A stretch of DNA of 64,000 nucleotides. Source: Thermosynechococcus sp. NK55a. Lineage in GTDB: Bacteria; Cyanobacteriota; Cyanobacteriia; Thermosynechococcales; Thermosynechococcaceae. Under the pieces are notes generated by a model. The model was not told where the DNA came from and did no database searches. It worked only from the letters and a program-made list of their open reading frames with translations. Shown piece after piece: positions 1 to 11,360 of this stretch (position 1 is its first letter; each line of letters begins with the position of its first letter). The translations under genes and the position numbers were made by a program. The stretch covers positions 1,950,313 through 2,014,312 of the forward strand of contig NC_023033.1 in the NCBI RefSeq assembly GCF_000505665.1, given 5' to 3'.

Positions 1-227
1 TCATGGCGAGACCCCACGCGATACCACACCTGCAAACTCACAACGGGCGCCGTGGGAATTTCCTTAATCAGAACGGTCAGGCCATTATCTAAGACCGTTT
101 TGGTCACGCCACTACCGAGTCCTTCTACCATGGCCAGGGGAAAAATTACAGCTAAACTGGTACTCAAGAGCATCAAGCCAACAAATAAGAAGATTCTAAC
201 GAATTTTGGAGTGAGCCCTAGGATCAT
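1..227 (-). CDS. M16-family zinc peptidase (insulinase/processing-peptidase type), N-terminal part only
   Basis: The gene runs off the left edge, so only about 75 N-terminal residues are visible. They show an N-terminal hydrophobic stretch (residues about 10-34) that looks like a signal peptide or anchor. It is followed by VLDNGLTVLIKE and VVSLQVWYRVGSRH, the typical opening of M16 peptidases just before the HxxEH zinc site, which lies outside the window. Members cleave peptides in the periplasm or at the membrane. The ATG at 225-227 was chosen because the hydrophobic leader starts right after it. I see no clear Shine-Dalgarno. The catalytic residues themselves cannot be checked here. Confidence 0.8.
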   Translation of the reverse strand, partial: MILGLTPKFVRIFLFVGLMLLSTSLAVIFPLAMVEGLGSGVTKTVLDNGLTVLIKEIPTAPVVSLQVWYRVGSRH

Positions 228-636
228 TGTTTCACTGAATTGCCTTTTAATTGCCTTGGGGGGCGATCGCGCTCCCAGAAGTCCTCATCGCCGCAGAAGG
301 ACTCGCCAGAACCACCCCTGATGCTGCCGCCATCATGATTGTTGTTATTGTTGTTGCGATTGTTGTTTCATCGTTGTTGCCATCCACACCAGGCGATCGC
401 ACAGATAGACTTCAAACTTGTACCCTTGCCAACTCACTTCCATCACCTTGGAGCTTGGGCAGGTCCGTCTGAAGATGAGGAAGAAAAGTACATCTGTTTG
501 CTTTCGGCACCTCTGCGCCCCAGGCCAGCCACTCTCTAAGGACCTTGGCTTGAAATTCCTGATCACCCATCTGCTAGTTGCCCCGCAGGTTCTCTCTATC
601 TTGAATGAATCTTGGCAGAGCGGGTGAAAAAAACGC
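228..636. other. Non-coding spacer between tyrS and the M16 peptidase gene
   Basis: This 409-base spacer lies downstream of tyrS and upstream of the M16 gene, both on the minus strand. It holds two HIP1 octamers (263-270 and 393-400) and a GTT-rich, low-complexity stretch at about 338-378. Reading frames here are short, or overlap tyrS in an unlikely composition. I see no gene, RNA or clear terminator hairpin. Confidence 0.6.
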
Positions 637-1878
637 CTAGGGCACAAAGCGCAGGAATTTTTTCTTGCCCACTTGCAGCACTTGGTTGACGTAGGGTTCT
701 GGCGCGGTGAGGGTAAAATCCACATCGGTAATTTTCTCACTGTTGAGCCGGACACCACCCCCTTGGATTTGCCGCCGTGCTTCGCTGCTGCTGGGGCAGA
801 GCTTGGTGTGACTGAGCACGTAGGTTAGCTTTACAGGAAACTGAAACTCGCCAAGGGAATACTCTGGAATTGATCCCGCCTGTGCCGTTTGCCCTTGGGT
901 GACGATCGCCGCTAGTTCTGCTTGGGTTTGCAGGGCCAGCTCTCGCCCATGGTATTGACTGACCACTTCTAGGGCTAAGGCCTTCTGGCGATCGCGAGGA
1001 TGAGCGGGCAAACTGTCCAAAGGCAAATCCGTAAGCAACTCAATGTACTGGTTCACCAAAGCATCGGGAATTTTTTCAAGCTTGGAGTACATACTGGCTG
1101 CCGACTCCGTGAGCGCCACATAGTTGCCAAGGGACTTGGACATTTTCTGTACCCCATCCGTACCCACTAGGATCGGCATCAGCAGGCCAAATTGCACGGT
1201 TGGCAAACGAAAGTGACGCTGTAAATCGCGACCGACGGCAATATTAAACTTTTGATCGGTTCCCCCCAATTCCACATCTGCGGCCACCGCCACCGAATCA
1301 TAGCCCTGCATCAGCGGATAGAGAAACTCATGGAGAAAAATAGGCGTTTCCTTGGCGTAACGTTCCGCAAATCCCTCCTTGGCCAGCATTTGGCCCACGG
1401 TCATCGTTCCCAAAAGCTCAAGCACTTTGCGCAGATCCAGTTTGGCAAGCCACTCTGAGTTGTAGCGAATTTCTAAGCGGCCGGGGGTCTCAAAATCCAA
1501 AATCGGCCTCACCTGTTCAAGGTAGGTTTGCACATTGGCTGCTACCTCCTCAGGGCTGAGTTGTTTGCGTACTTCCGACTTCCCCGTGGGATCGCCAATT
1601 TGAGCCGTAAAGTCACCAATAATCAGCACGGCACAGTGCCCCGCATCCTGAAACTGGCGCAGCTTGCGCAGGACAATGCTATGACCGAGGTGAATTTCAC
1701 TGCCGGTAGGATCAATGCCAAACTTAATTCGGAGCGGGCGTTGCGTTTGCCGCAAATAGGCCCAGAGATTTTCCTCGGGTTTGGCGGAATCAGGGACATG
1801 GGGGAACGTTTCCACAACGCCGCGCTGGAGCCGTGCAATGGTGGCCTCAAGGTCTGAAGACATCATTTGATTGGGCAT
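637..1878 (-). CDS. tyrS: Tyrosyl-tRNA synthetase
   Basis: This class I aminoacyl-tRNA synthetase charges tRNA-Tyr in the cytoplasm. The 413-residue protein has the Rossmann core with the HIGH-type motif HLGH (in [14 protein letters not shown]), the KMSKS loop (QKMSKSLGN), and a C-terminal S4-like RNA-binding domain (about residues 345-410). Length and order fit the TyrZ-like bacterial branch. The ATG at 1876-1878 gives [10 protein letters not shown]; two further ATGs follow at codons 5 and 6, so the exact start is uncertain and no strong Shine-Dalgarno is visible. The start codon lies inside a 10-bp tandem duplication (1873-1892). It is divergent from the penicillin-binding-protein gene. Confidence 0.95.
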   Translation of the reverse strand: MPNQMMSSDLEATIARLQRGVVETFPHVPDSAKPEENLWAYLRQTQRPLRIKFGIDPTGSEIHLGHSIVLRKLRQFQDAGHCAVLIIGDFTAQIGDPTGKSEVRKQLSPEEVAANVQTYLEQVRPILDFETPGRLEIRYNSEWLAKLDLRKVLELLGTMTVGQMLAKEGFAERYAKETPIFLHEFLYPLMQGYDSVAVAADVELGGTDQKFNIAVGRDLQRHFRLPTVQFGLLMPILVGTDGVQKMSKSLGNYVALTESAASMYSKLEKIPDALVNQYIELLTDLPLDSLPAHPRDRQKALALEVVSQYHGRELALQTQAELAAIVTQGQTAQAGSIPEYSLGEFQFPVKLTYVLSHTKLCPSSSEARRQIQGGGVRLNSEKITDVDFTLTAPEPYVNQVLQVGKKKFLRFVP

Positions 1879-1892
1879 TTATGGGCATTTAT
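1873..1892. repeat. 10-bp tandem duplication at the tyrS start
   Basis: The unit gggcatttat occurs twice in direct succession (1873-1882, 1883-1892). On the minus strand this duplicates the ATG context of tyrS: the inner copy holds the used start, and the outer copy gives an ATG in another frame. Confidence 0.85.
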
Positions 1893-2033
1893 TGGGGTGA
1901 GGACATTTTCTGGTCTAGGATGGCTATGATAGCAATCAATGGCGATCGCGCGGCAATTTTGCCATTCCCGACTTTTATCCAAATAAAAATCGTATACGAA
2001 GCAAAAAATAATAGGCCTGAGGCAGCGATTATC

Positions 2034-3964
2034 GTGTCCACCACTACCCTTGGCAAACATCCCTCCCAAACCCGCCCCCAAGATGAAAACTTCTGGCGTG
2101 GGGTACTGCGAATTGCTAACCGCACCTTCCTGGTGGGGATGACCTTTGGGTGTGCGGCTATTGGAGGTGGCCTGTTGGGCCTAGCGATTAGCTTTCGGAA
2201 TCTTCCGGATGTGCGATCGCTACGGGGCTATGTCCCCACTGAAACCACCCACATTTACGATGCCAAGGGCACACTCCTTGTGAGCCTTCACGATGAAGAA
2301 AACCGCGAAGTCGTTTCCCTAAACGAAATTTCCCCCAATCTGAAGCTGGCTGTGCTGGCGATCGAAGACAGCAGTTTCTACCAGCATCGCGGTATTAATC
2401 CCATTGGTATTGCCCGTGCCTTGATGGTCAACCTTACCTCTGGGCGTACCGTGCAGGGCGGCTCTACCCTGACGATGCAATTGGTTAAAAATCTCTTTTT
2501 GTCTCGCGATCGCTCCATGAGCCGTAAAGTAGCTGAGGCTGTTTTGGCCATGCGCCTCGAGCAGCTCTTCAGCAAAGACGAAATTTTGGAGATGTACCTC
2601 AATCAGGTCTATTGGGGACATAACACCTACGGCGTGCAAACTGCAGCCCAAAGCTACTTCAAAAAAATGCCGCAGATCTCACGCTTGCCGAAGCCGCGAT
2701 GATGGCTGGGATTATTCAAGCTCCAGAAGCCTATAGCCCCTTTGTGGATTTTGATCTCGCCAAGGAACGGCAGCAATTGGTGCTGGAGCGGATGGTGGAG
2801 TTGGGTTGGATTACCCCCCAAGAGGCTGCTGCCGCTGCCCAAGAACCCATCAAGCTGGGGGAAATTACCTCCTTCCAGCGCAGTCGTAGCCCTTGGATTA
2901 CCGATGCTGTGTTGCAGGAGTTGACCCGCCAATTTGGCCGTGAAGCTGTCATTCGTGGTGGCATGCGGGTGCAAAGCAGCCTTGATCTCAAAATGCAAAA
3001 AATGGCGGAAGATGCCATCCGACGGGGATATGAAAGCCTGCAAGCCAGTGGTGTGCGTGCAGATCAGTTAGCTTTAGCTGCCGTGGATCCGCGTACCCAC
3101 TATGTCAAAGCGCTGGTGGGGGGAGTAGACTACAGCCGCAGTCAATTTAATCGAGCTACCCAAGCCCTGCGCCAGCCGGGATCTGCTTTTAAGCCCTTTG
3201 TCTATTATGCCGCCTATGCCAGTGGCAAATATACCCCCGATTCAATCATTAGCGACTCGCCAGTGCGGTACCGGGATGGGGACGGATGGTATGTGCCTCG
3301 CAACTACGATGGCTCATTTATGGGTGGAATGTCTATGCGCCTGGCCTTGGCCATGTCCCGCAATATTCCCGCAATTGTCCTTGGCCAAGAGGTCGGCATT
3401 GAGCGCGTAATTGAAATTTGCCGTACCCTTGGCATTACCAGTCCAATGCTGCCGGTGGTTTCCCTGCCCTTGGGAGCGGTGGATCTCACCCCCTTGGAAA
3501 TGGCCGCTGCCTATGCCACATTCGCCAATAATGGCTGGCAATCTCCCACGACAACAATTATTCAAGTCACCGATAACAACGGTCATTTGCTGTTGGATCA
3601 CACACCGCGCCCCAAACTCGTGCTTGATCCTTGGGCTGCCGCCGCCCTAAATAACACAATGCAGAGTGTGATCACCAGTGGCACAGGGACAGCAGCCAAC
3701 ATTGGCCGGCCTGCCGCAGGAAAAACAGGCACCACCTCTTCTGAGCGGGATATTTGGTTTGTTGGTTATGTGCCGCAACTCTCGGCGGCTGTTTGGGCAG
3801 GGAATGACAACTATGCGCCCTTGGGGCAGGGGGCAACGGGGGGTGGTTTTATGGCACCCATTTGGCGAGATTTTATGGCTCAGGCCCTCAAGGATGTGCC
3901 TGTGGAGGACTTTACCCCGATGTCGAAGTTCCAGCGACCCAAGCCGCAGCGGCAAAAAAATTAA
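2034..3964 (+). pseudogene. Class A penicillin-binding protein (GT51 transglycosylase + transpeptidase), split by a frameshift
   Basis: The product would polymerise and cross-link peptidoglycan on the outer face of the inner membrane. The first half (2034-2702) has an N-terminal membrane segment and the GT51 region, with IEDSSFYQHRG and GGSTLTMQLVKNLFL. The second half (open from 2699 to 3964) has the transpeptidase, with SxxK in QPGSAFKP, SRN, and KTGTTS. The frame breaks at an A7 run (2661-2667). One extra A gives SYFKKNAADLTLAEAAMMAG, the expected family sequence, and a full length of about 643 residues. The GTG start at 2034 was chosen because it follows a GAGG element and precedes the conserved part. 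This is either a real null allele, a slippage-decoded gene, or a base-calling error. Confidence 0.85.
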
Positions 3965-4099
3965 CTCTGCTGGTGCAATTCCCGATCCCCCATAGGGTGA
4001 AGCGGTTCAGGGATTGATCTTGGCATTGGCGGAGGCCGCGTAGGTTATGGGGGCTGGTTGGGCGTTGCAACTCATTGGCAAAAAGTCTAGTAAAACCAT

Positions 4100-4118
4100 T
4101 GTAATTATTCTCAATAAG
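4100..4118 (+). promoter_or_regulatory. Candidate Fur iron box upstream of the FurA-like gene
   Basis: The sequence tgtaattattctcaataag sits about 75-90 bases upstream of the FurA-like start. Its core ATTCTCAATAA is the same as the core of the iron box described for cyanobacterial isiAB promoters, as I recall it. This would fit autoregulation of fur. No binding data are available from sequence alone, and the flanks are only partly AT-rich. Confidence 0.4.
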
Positions 4119-4191
4119 CTCTGGTTGTTGCAAATGCCACTTGTTGTCGGCTATCATGCAAACCAATACCGGCAGATCAAGCGAATCTCCT

Positions 4192-4713
4192 ATGCCACTT
4201 TATACAGCAGCAGCCTTGAAGGCGGAACTGAATGAGAAGGGTTGGCGGTTGACGCCACAGCGAGAAACCATTCTCAATATCTTCCAAAATCTGCCTAAGG
4301 GCAATCACCTAAGTGCTGAGGACCTGCACCATGAGCTGCGCAAACAGGGACACTCCATTAGTTTATCCACCGTTTATCGTACCGTGAAGTTGATGTCACG
4401 GATGGGTATTCTGCGGGAGTTGGAACTTGCTGAGGGACACAAGCACTACGAATTAAATACCATGTCTCCGCATCACCATCACCACATGGTGTGTGTACAA
4501 TGCAACCACACGATTGAGTTTGATAATGACTCCATTCTCAAGCAGGCCTTGAAGCAAACGGAGAAATATGGTCTGCAACTGATTGATTGCCAACTGACGA
4601 TCTATACCATTTGTCCAGAGGCGCTGCGGCGCGGTTACCCGGGACTGCCGGAAAACTGGGTCTGTAGTCGCGCGATCGCCCACGGGACGGAACCCCCCTC
4701 GCGGGGTAAATAG
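4192..4713 (+). CDS. furA: Fur-family iron-responsive repressor, FurA-like
   Basis: This cytoplasmic metal-sensing repressor is 173 residues long from the chosen ATG. It has a winged-helix N-terminus (LNEKGWRLTPQRETIL, SLSTVYRTVKLM) and a His-rich metal region (HHHHH at about 94-98). The cysteines fall at residues 101, 104, 133 and 141, the same numbering as in Anabaena FurA, which supports this start over upstream ATG 4156 or TTG 4141. The second CxxC is altered: position 144 is Ala (CPEA). An extra C-terminal tail of about 25 residues carries Cys158. A candidate iron box lies upstream. The name rests on similarity to FurA rather than Zur or PerR. Confidence 0.85.
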   Translation: MPLYTAAALKAELNEKGWRLTPQRETILNIFQNLPKGNHLSAEDLHHELRKQGHSISLSTVYRTVKLMSRMGILRELELAEGHKHYELNTMSPHHHHHMVCVQCNHTIEFDNDSILKQALKQTEKYGLQLIDCQLTIYTICPEALRRGYPGLPENWVCSRAIAHGTEPPSRGK

Positions 4714-4716
4714 GGG

Positions 4717-5073
4717 ATGTTACGGCCTCTAGGGATTGCCCTTGTTTTAATCCCTAACATTCTGGGGGTGGAGTTTCCCCATGGGCAGATGGTCTTTGAT
4801 CAGCCCCCTGTTTGTGTTGAAGTTGTTCTTGAAGCCCATACCCACTATCCTCAAGTGTGGCTCAGGAATACCACCTACAACTTCGTTGTTCGGATACCGA
4901 CCACCGCAGGGGACCCCCTTGCCCGTCTTGAGATTCAGCAACCGCCGGGCATTGAGACCATTTACTGGTTGCCCCAACGCCTTTGTGCTTTTATGGGCGA
5001 TCGCGCCTTGGGTCAAAATATCGCTACGGGTGGCTTGCAATTTTACCGCAATTCTAATTTTTTGCTAACGTGA
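4717..5073 (+). CDS. Short DUF2808-like secreted protein
   Basis: The 118-residue product begins with a hydrophobic leader (LGIALVLIPNILGVEF). It continues with a pattern like the cyanobacterial DUF2808 family: QPP near 28, LRNTTYNFVVRIPTTAGDPL and LEIQQPPGIETI. Family members are usually longer and carry a C-terminal beta region that is missing here; I could not find it in other frames. It begins 4 bases after the fur stop, and its TGA overlaps the GTG of the next gene (gtga), so the three look co-transcribed. The function of DUF2808 is unknown. Confidence 0.55.
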   Translation: MLRPLGIALVLIPNILGVEFPHGQMVFDQPPVCVEVVLEAHTHYPQVWLRNTTYNFVVRIPTTAGDPLARLEIQQPPGIETIYWLPQRLCAFMGDRALGQNIATGGLQFYRNSNFLLT

Positions 5074-5966
5074 CCGCTGTTGCAACATTACCGCCTCCCC
5101 TGCAGCCGGGCGATCGCCTTGCCGTCGCCTTTCCCAGTGGTGTTCTGCGCCAAGGGGAAACTTTTTGGCAGGGGGTGGCCTGTTGGCAAGCCCAGGGCTA
5201 TGAGGTCATTGTTAATGAGGCTGACTTTGCAGGCTGGGGCTACCTTGCGGGTTCTGATCAACAGCGGCGCGATCGCCTACGGCACTTATTGCAAGATAAT
5301 TCTATTAAGGGTATTCTCTGCGGGCGAGGGGGATTTGGGGCAACTCGTCTGTTGGAGCAGTGGCAGTGGCCTTCAGCACCCCCAAAGTGGCTAATTGGTT
5401 TTTCAGATATTACGGCTCTTCTGTGGAGCTATGCGGCCCAAGGGGTGGCCGGCGTCCATGGTCCAGTCCTCACCACACTGGCGCAAGAGCCCCTTTGGAG
5501 TCAGCGGCGTCTTTTTGATCTGGTCCAGGGCAAGCCCCTAGAGCCCCTATGGGGAAGCGGTTGGGGGGGCGGTGTGGTGCAGGGGCGCCTCTTAGTGGGA
5601 AATTTAACGGTCGCAACTCATTTACTGGCCACACCTGATTGCCCGCCTTTTGAGCATGTGATCTTGGCCCTAGAGGATGTGGGTGAAGCCCCCTATCGCA
5701 TTGACCGTATGCTGACGCAGTGGCGCCGTAGTGGAGCGTTGTATCAGATCAAGGGGATTGCCCTTGGCCGTTTTAGTCGTTGTGAGGATCCCACCACGCA
5801 ACCGAATTTTCGGCTGATTGAGGTTTTGGGCGATCGCTTGGGGGATTTGGGAATTCCCATTGTTAGTGACTTGCCGTTTGGCCATGAGGGGGTCAATGCC
5901 ACATTACCAGTGGGGGTGGCGGCTGAGCTAGATGGCGATCGCGGTTCTTTGCGGCTATTACTCTGA
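5070..5966 (+). CDS. S66-family LD-carboxypeptidase (LdcA/MccF type)
   Basis: Members remove the terminal D-Ala from murein tetrapeptides during cell-wall recycling, or cleave microcin-type peptides (MccF). The 298-residue protein shows the nucleophile motif GFSDIT (Ser), HGPVL after it, the catalytic Glu region ALEDVGEAPYRIDRML, and a late His in LPFGHEGVNATLP. These match the Ser-Glu-His triad order of S66. The GTG start at 5070 overlaps the upstream stop and gives TAVATLPPPLQPGDRLAVAFPSG, the usual first strand. The recycling role is family inference. Confidence 0.87.
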   Translation: MTAVATLPPPLQPGDRLAVAFPSGVLRQGETFWQGVACWQAQGYEVIVNEADFAGWGYLAGSDQQRRDRLRHLLQDNSIKGILCGRGGFGATRLLEQWQWPSAPPKWLIGFSDITALLWSYAAQGVAGVHGPVLTTLAQEPLWSQRRLFDLVQGKPLEPLWGSGWGGGVVQGRLLVGNLTVATHLLATPDCPPFEHVILALEDVGEAPYRIDRMLTQWRRSGALYQIKGIALGRFSRCEDPTTQPNFRLIEVLGDRLGDLGIPIVSDLPFGHEGVNATLPVGVAAELDGDRGSLRLLL

Positions 5967-5999
5967 CAAGCTGACAACAAGTAAATCACAAGCTGACAA
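5966..5999. repeat. 12-bp direct repeat downstream of the S66 peptidase gene
   Basis: The 12-mer acaagctgacaa occurs at 5966-5977 and again at 5988-5999. The first copy overlaps the stop codon of the S66 gene. No function is evident. Confidence 0.8.
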
Positions 6000-6141
6000 G
6001 GCATCGAAATACCCGATGCGCCGCTGTTAAGGGGGGCCAAAACTAATCGAACCTATAAGCACAAGCCGATCGCGAGTAAACAATGAAATGAAAATCTGAG
6101 TGATAAGATATGGGGGATTCCATCAAGGCACGTAAAGAGTT

Positions 6142-7689
6142 ATGGATTTGGTGACACTGGCTGGACAGCTCAATGCAGGCACCATTTTGCCGGAAACCAT
6201 CGTGATTGTGGCGCTGCTTGTCGTCCTGTTGGCAGATTTGATTCAGGGACGTCAGGCCGATCGCTGGACACCCTACTTTGCAATTGTTGGTTTAGGGGGG
6301 GCGATCGCCACGATGATTCCCCTGTGGACTCAGCCCGCAACCGTCAGTTTCTTTGGCAGCTTTATTTCCGATCACCTCAGCCTCTTCTTCCGGGGACTGA
6401 TTGCCCTCTCCGCTTTGGGCACGATTCTCATGTCCATTCGTTATGTTGAGCAAACGGGCAGTTCCCTCGGCGAATTTATGACAATTCTGTTGACGGCCAC
6501 AGTGGGTGGCATGTTCATTGCCGGTGCCCAAGAACTGGTGTTTATCTTTGTGGCCCTAGAGACCCTGAGTATTGCCTCCTATCTGCTCACAGGCTATACA
6601 AAGCGCGATAGCCGCTCCAACGAAGCCGCCTTGAAATATCTCCTGATTGGTGCGGCCAGTTCTGCCATTTTCCTCTATGGCTCATCGCTACTGTACGGCC
6701 TTTCCGGTGGGCACACGCAACTGCCAGCCATTGCCCAAGCCCTGTCCTCCGAATCCTTGGGCCTTGTCGTGGCCTTAGTGTTTGTTATTGCCGGCATTAG
6801 TTTCAAAATTTCCGCAGTACCCTTTCACCAATGGACGCCCGATGTCTATGAGGGTGCCCCTACCCCTGTGGTTGCCTTTCTTTCGGTGGGTTCCAAAGCC
6901 GCTGGCTTTGCCCTTGCCATTCGCTTTTTGACCTTGGCCTTCCCCAGTGTCACCGATCAGTGGCAACTCATCTTTACGGTGCTGGCGATCCTAAGCATGA
7001 TTCTCGGCAATGTGGTGGCACTCGCCCAAACCAGTATGAAGCGGATGCTCGCCTACTCCTCCATTGGTCAGGCCGGGTTTGTGATGATTGGTTTTGTCGT
7101 GGGCACTGAGGCAGGCTATGCCAGTATGCTTTTTTACTTGCTGGTGTACCTCTTCATGAACCTTGGTGCCTTTACCTGTGTGATTCTGTTCTCCCTGCGC
7201 ACCGGCACCGATCAAATTAGTGAGTATGCGGGCCTCTATCAAAAAGACCCCCTCCTGACCCTCGGCCTGAGCCTATGTTTGCTCTCTCTGGGGGGGATTC
7301 CGCCCCTGGCGGGCTTCTTTGGTAAGATTTACCTCTTCTGGGCCGGTTGGCAAGCAGGTGCCTATGGTCTGGTGCTGCTGGGTCTATTGACCAGTGTGAT
7401 CTCCATTTACTACTACATCCGCGTTGTCAAGATGATGGTGGTCAAGGAGCCCCAAGAAATGTCAGAGGCGGTGCGCAACTATCCCGCAGTCTCTTGGTCA
7501 AGTTTTGGCCTGCGACCTTTGCAGGTGGGTTTGGTAATGACGGTGATTGCCACCTCCTTAGCGGGCATCTTGGCCAATCCCCTCTTCAACTTGGTGAATA
7601 CGGCAGTATTGGATGTGCCCCAACTGGCTAATCAACCAAGGGTTATGGCGGTCACTTACCAAACTCTAGCGCCGGCAGGCGAATCTTAA
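6142..7689 (+). CDS. ndhB: NAD(P)H-quinone oxidoreductase subunit 2 (NDH-1 subunit NdhB)
   Basis: NdhB is a proton-pumping antiporter-like membrane subunit of the cyanobacterial NDH-1 complex, which serves cyclic electron flow, respiration and CO2 uptake in thylakoids. The 515-residue protein has about 14 hydrophobic segments. It also has the conserved Lys/Glu-bearing transmembrane signatures of the family, such as [22 protein letters not shown] and [20 protein letters not shown]. Length equals that expected for cyanobacterial NdhB. The ATG at 6142 gives [18 protein letters not shown]. It has its own upstream region of about 175 bases. ndhO is also in the window, at 25312. Confidence 0.97.
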   Translation: MDLVTLAGQLNAGTILPETIVIVALLVVLLADLIQGRQADRWTPYFAIVGLGGAIATMIPLWTQPATVSFFGSFISDHLSLFFRGLIALSALGTILMSIRYVEQTGSSLGEFMTILLTATVGGMFIAGAQELVFIFVALETLSIASYLLTGYTKRDSRSNEAALKYLLIGAASSAIFLYGSSLLYGLSGGHTQLPAIAQALSSESLGLVVALVFVIAGISFKISAVPFHQWTPDVYEGAPTPVVAFLSVGSKAAGFALAIRFLTLAFPSVTDQWQLIFTVLAILSMILGNVVALAQTSMKRMLAYSSIGQAGFVMIGFVVGTEAGYASMLFYLLVYLFMNLGAFTCVILFSLRTGTDQISEYAGLYQKDPLLTLGLSLCLLSLGGIPPLAGFFGKIYLFWAGWQAGAYGLVLLGLLTSVISIYYYIRVVKMMVVKEPQEMSEAVRNYPAVSWSSFGLRPLQVGLVMTVIATSLAGILANPLFNLVNTAVLDVPQLANQPRVMAVTYQTLAPAGES

Positions 7690-7742
7690 GGATGATTTCA
7701 ATTCCGATCCCCCATCTATCCTCCTAGAATCAGGGTAAAACC

Positions 7743-8078
7743 ATGCTAGGACAAGTCACAGTGGTGGAATTGGCGCAACGCCTAGCCACAGAGGCGGATA
7801 CCTTGCAACTCATTGATGTGCGGGAACCCGAGGAGTGGGCGATCGCCCATCTTCCTCACTTTACGCCTTTGCCCTTGAGCGCGTTTCCCCAATGGTCGCC
7901 CCAAATTTGTCAGCTCTTTGATCCAGACCGGGAAACCTTGGTGCTCTGCCACCATGGTGTACGCTCTGCCCAGATGGGGCACTGGTTAATTCAGCAGGGG
8001 TTTCGCAATGTCAAGAATATTGTTGGTGGAATTGATGCCTATGCTGCGGTAGTGGATCCAACCCTTCCCCGTTACTAG
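7743..8078 (+). CDS. Single-domain rhodanese-like protein
   Basis: The 111-residue protein is one rhodanese domain. It has LIDVREPEEWAIAHLP (the CH2A-type motif) and the active-site loop CHHGVRS with the catalytic Cys, then GFRNVKNIVGGIDAYA. Such proteins move sulfane sulfur or act as thiol enzymes in the cytoplasm; the acceptor is unknown. It lies between ndhB and gap1 on the same strand with short spacers (53 and 22 bases), so co-transcription is possible. Confidence 0.88.
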   Translation: MLGQVTVVELAQRLATEADTLQLIDVREPEEWAIAHLPHFTPLPLSAFPQWSPQICQLFDPDRETLVLCHHGVRSAQMGHWLIQQGFRNVKNIVGGIDAYAAVVDPTLPRY

Positions 8079-8085
8079 TGGATAA

Positions 8086-9751
<1,666 letters not shown>

Positions 9752-9755
<4 letters not shown>

Positions 9756-10642
9756 ACCAGGCTCTCCAAACTGGCGATCGTTGCCACACCTCTGACATTG
9801 ATCTCTGGGGTGGTGCGCTTGACCAAGCCAGCTAAGACATTACCGGGACCAATCTCCAGGGCTTGGGTCACTCCCGCCGCCGCCAGGGCATGGCAAGTGT
9901 CTACCCAACGCACAGAACCCGTCATTTGGGATCGCAACCGTGCCTTGATCAGTGCTGCATCCGTTGTTGGTTCGGGTTCGACATTGTTCAGGACAGGAAA
10001 GACAGCCGCTTGAAACTGGCACTCATCCAACAGTGTGGCAAAAGTTGCCGCGGCCGTCGCCATAAAGGGGGAATGAAAGGCCCCACTGACATTCAAAGGA
10101 ACCGCCCGTTTGACTTTTATCTTTGCCAGTAGGGCTTCAACGGCCTCGGGCAGCCCCGAAATCACCACTTGTCCTGGATGATTATCATTGGCCAGAACCA
10201 CATTGGGGGTGCTGGCGATCGCCTGCTGCAACTCCTGGCGGTCAAAGCCAATCAAGGCCACCATCTTGCCTCCACCGGCGGCATTCATCAGTGCGGCGCG
10301 CCGCTGCACCAATTTGAGTCCCGTTTCAAAATCAAAGACTTCTGCCGCATAGAGGGCAACATATTCACCGAGACTATGGCCTGCCACGAAGTCCGCCTTA
10401 GCTCCCCGTTCCTTGAGGGCATCCACCAGTAGGCTCTCGACGAGAAACAAACTGGGCTGGGTATAGAGCGTTTGATCTAAATTGCCGATGCAACCCGTAC
10501 AGCAGTCAATGACCGACCACCCTAAAATGGCCGCTGCCTGTTCGCACCGCTCCTTGGCTGGGGGATAGGCTGTCAGCAAATCCGCCATCATTTCTGGATG
10601 TTGCGACCCTTGGCCGGGAAATAACCACGCTGTCTTTGTCAT
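9752..10642 (-). CDS. fabD: Malonyl-CoA:ACP transacylase
   Basis: FabD moves malonyl groups from CoA to acyl carrier protein for fatty-acid synthesis. The 296-residue protein has the oxyanion motif FPGQGSQHPEM and the nucleophile elbow AGHSLGEYVAL. It also has FHSPFM with the catalytic His. It is translationally coupled to plsC. The ATG at 10642 opens MTKTAWLFPGQGSQ, the usual family start. Confidence 0.96.
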
Positions 10643-10672
10643 CGGCAGTGCTCAACTCAAACCGCAATCTAC

Positions 10673-10701
10673 TTTACCCGATTTGGGAGGTCCGTTATAC
10701 T
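10673..10701 (+). promoter_or_regulatory. Sigma-70-type promoter for rpsP
   Basis: A -35 hexamer TTTACC (10673-10678) and a -10 hexamer TATACT (10696-10701) are separated by exactly 17 bases and lie 47 bases upstream of the rpsP start. This is a good match to the housekeeping sigma consensus and probably drives the rpsP-khpA-rpsU-phoH cluster. Confidence 0.5.
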
Positions 10702-10748
10702 AGAAAATTGTCAAGAAAAACCCACCCCTTCTATCTCCATAGGCTGAC

Positions 10749-11000
10749 ATGATTAAACTGCGTCTCAAACGCTACGGTAAAAAGCGGAACGCCACCTATC
10801 GTATTGTGGCCATGAATAATACCGATCGCCGCGATGGGCGTGCCCTTGAAGAATTGGGCTTTTACGATCCAATCCATGATGAAGTGCGCCTCAACGAAGA
10901 GGCTATCAAGCGGCGTTTGGCGCAGGGGGCACAACCCACAGATACGGTGCGGCGGCTCTTTGTCAAGGCGAATCTTCTCCCCGAAACTGCCCAAAAATAG
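10749..11000 (+). CDS. rpsP: 30S ribosomal protein S16
   Basis: The 83-residue protein begins [20 protein letters not shown], the S16 signature, and is of normal length. S16 is needed for assembly of the 30S body. It is followed after 3 bases by khpA, the usual bacterial arrangement. Confidence 0.97.
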   Translation: MIKLRLKRYGKKRNATYRIVAMNNTDRRDGRALEELGFYDPIHDEVRLNEEAIKRRLAQGAQPTDTVRRLFVKANLLPETAQK

Positions 11001-11003
11001 GCA

Positions 11004-11357
11004 ATGACTGAGTCGGCTGCCCCCAACTACGCTGCCTTGATTCGCTTCCTGCTTGAACCCTTTATGGAAGCACCAGAAACCCTGCGGCTCCATGCAGAAT
11101 TTTCCCCTGCTAATTCTCGCATTTGGGTACGTCTTGCCTTTGCTGGCGAGGATAAAGGCCGGGTTTATGGTCGTGGCGGTCGCAATCTCCAGGCCATTCG
11201 AGCGGTTTTACAGGCTGCTGCCCAAGCCGCTGGTCAGCAGGTTTACTTAGATGTTTATGACGCTGCCAAAAGTACGCCTAAAATAGATCATCAAAGGAGC
11301 GATCGCCCACGGCGCTCCCGTCGTCGTTTTTATCCATCATCAAGGAGGCAAAGTTAG
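11004..11357 (+). CDS. khpA: KH-domain RNA-binding protein (KhpA/YlqC type)
   Basis: The 117-residue protein has one type II KH domain with the GxxG loop GRGGRN at about residue 55 and an Arg/Ser-rich basic tail (RSDRPRRSRRRFYPSSRR) not typical of the short core family. KhpA proteins bind many RNAs. It sits between rpsP and rpsU with very short spacers, as in many bacteria, which supports a translation-linked role. The basic tail may add affinity for RNA; this is inference. Confidence 0.88.
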   Translation: MTESAAPNYAALIRFLLEPFMEAPETLRLHAEFSPANSRIWVRLAFAGEDKGRVYGRGGRNLQAIRAVLQAAAQAAGQQVYLDVYDAAKSTPKIDHQRSDRPRRSRRRFYPSSRRQS

Positions 11358-11360
11358 CGC

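Noticed and set aside
3973-7720. Similar strings caattcccgatcccccat (about 3975) and caattccgatcccccat (about 7700)
   Set aside because: The two spacers share only about 17 bases, with an indel and no flanking similarity; too little to call a repeat family.
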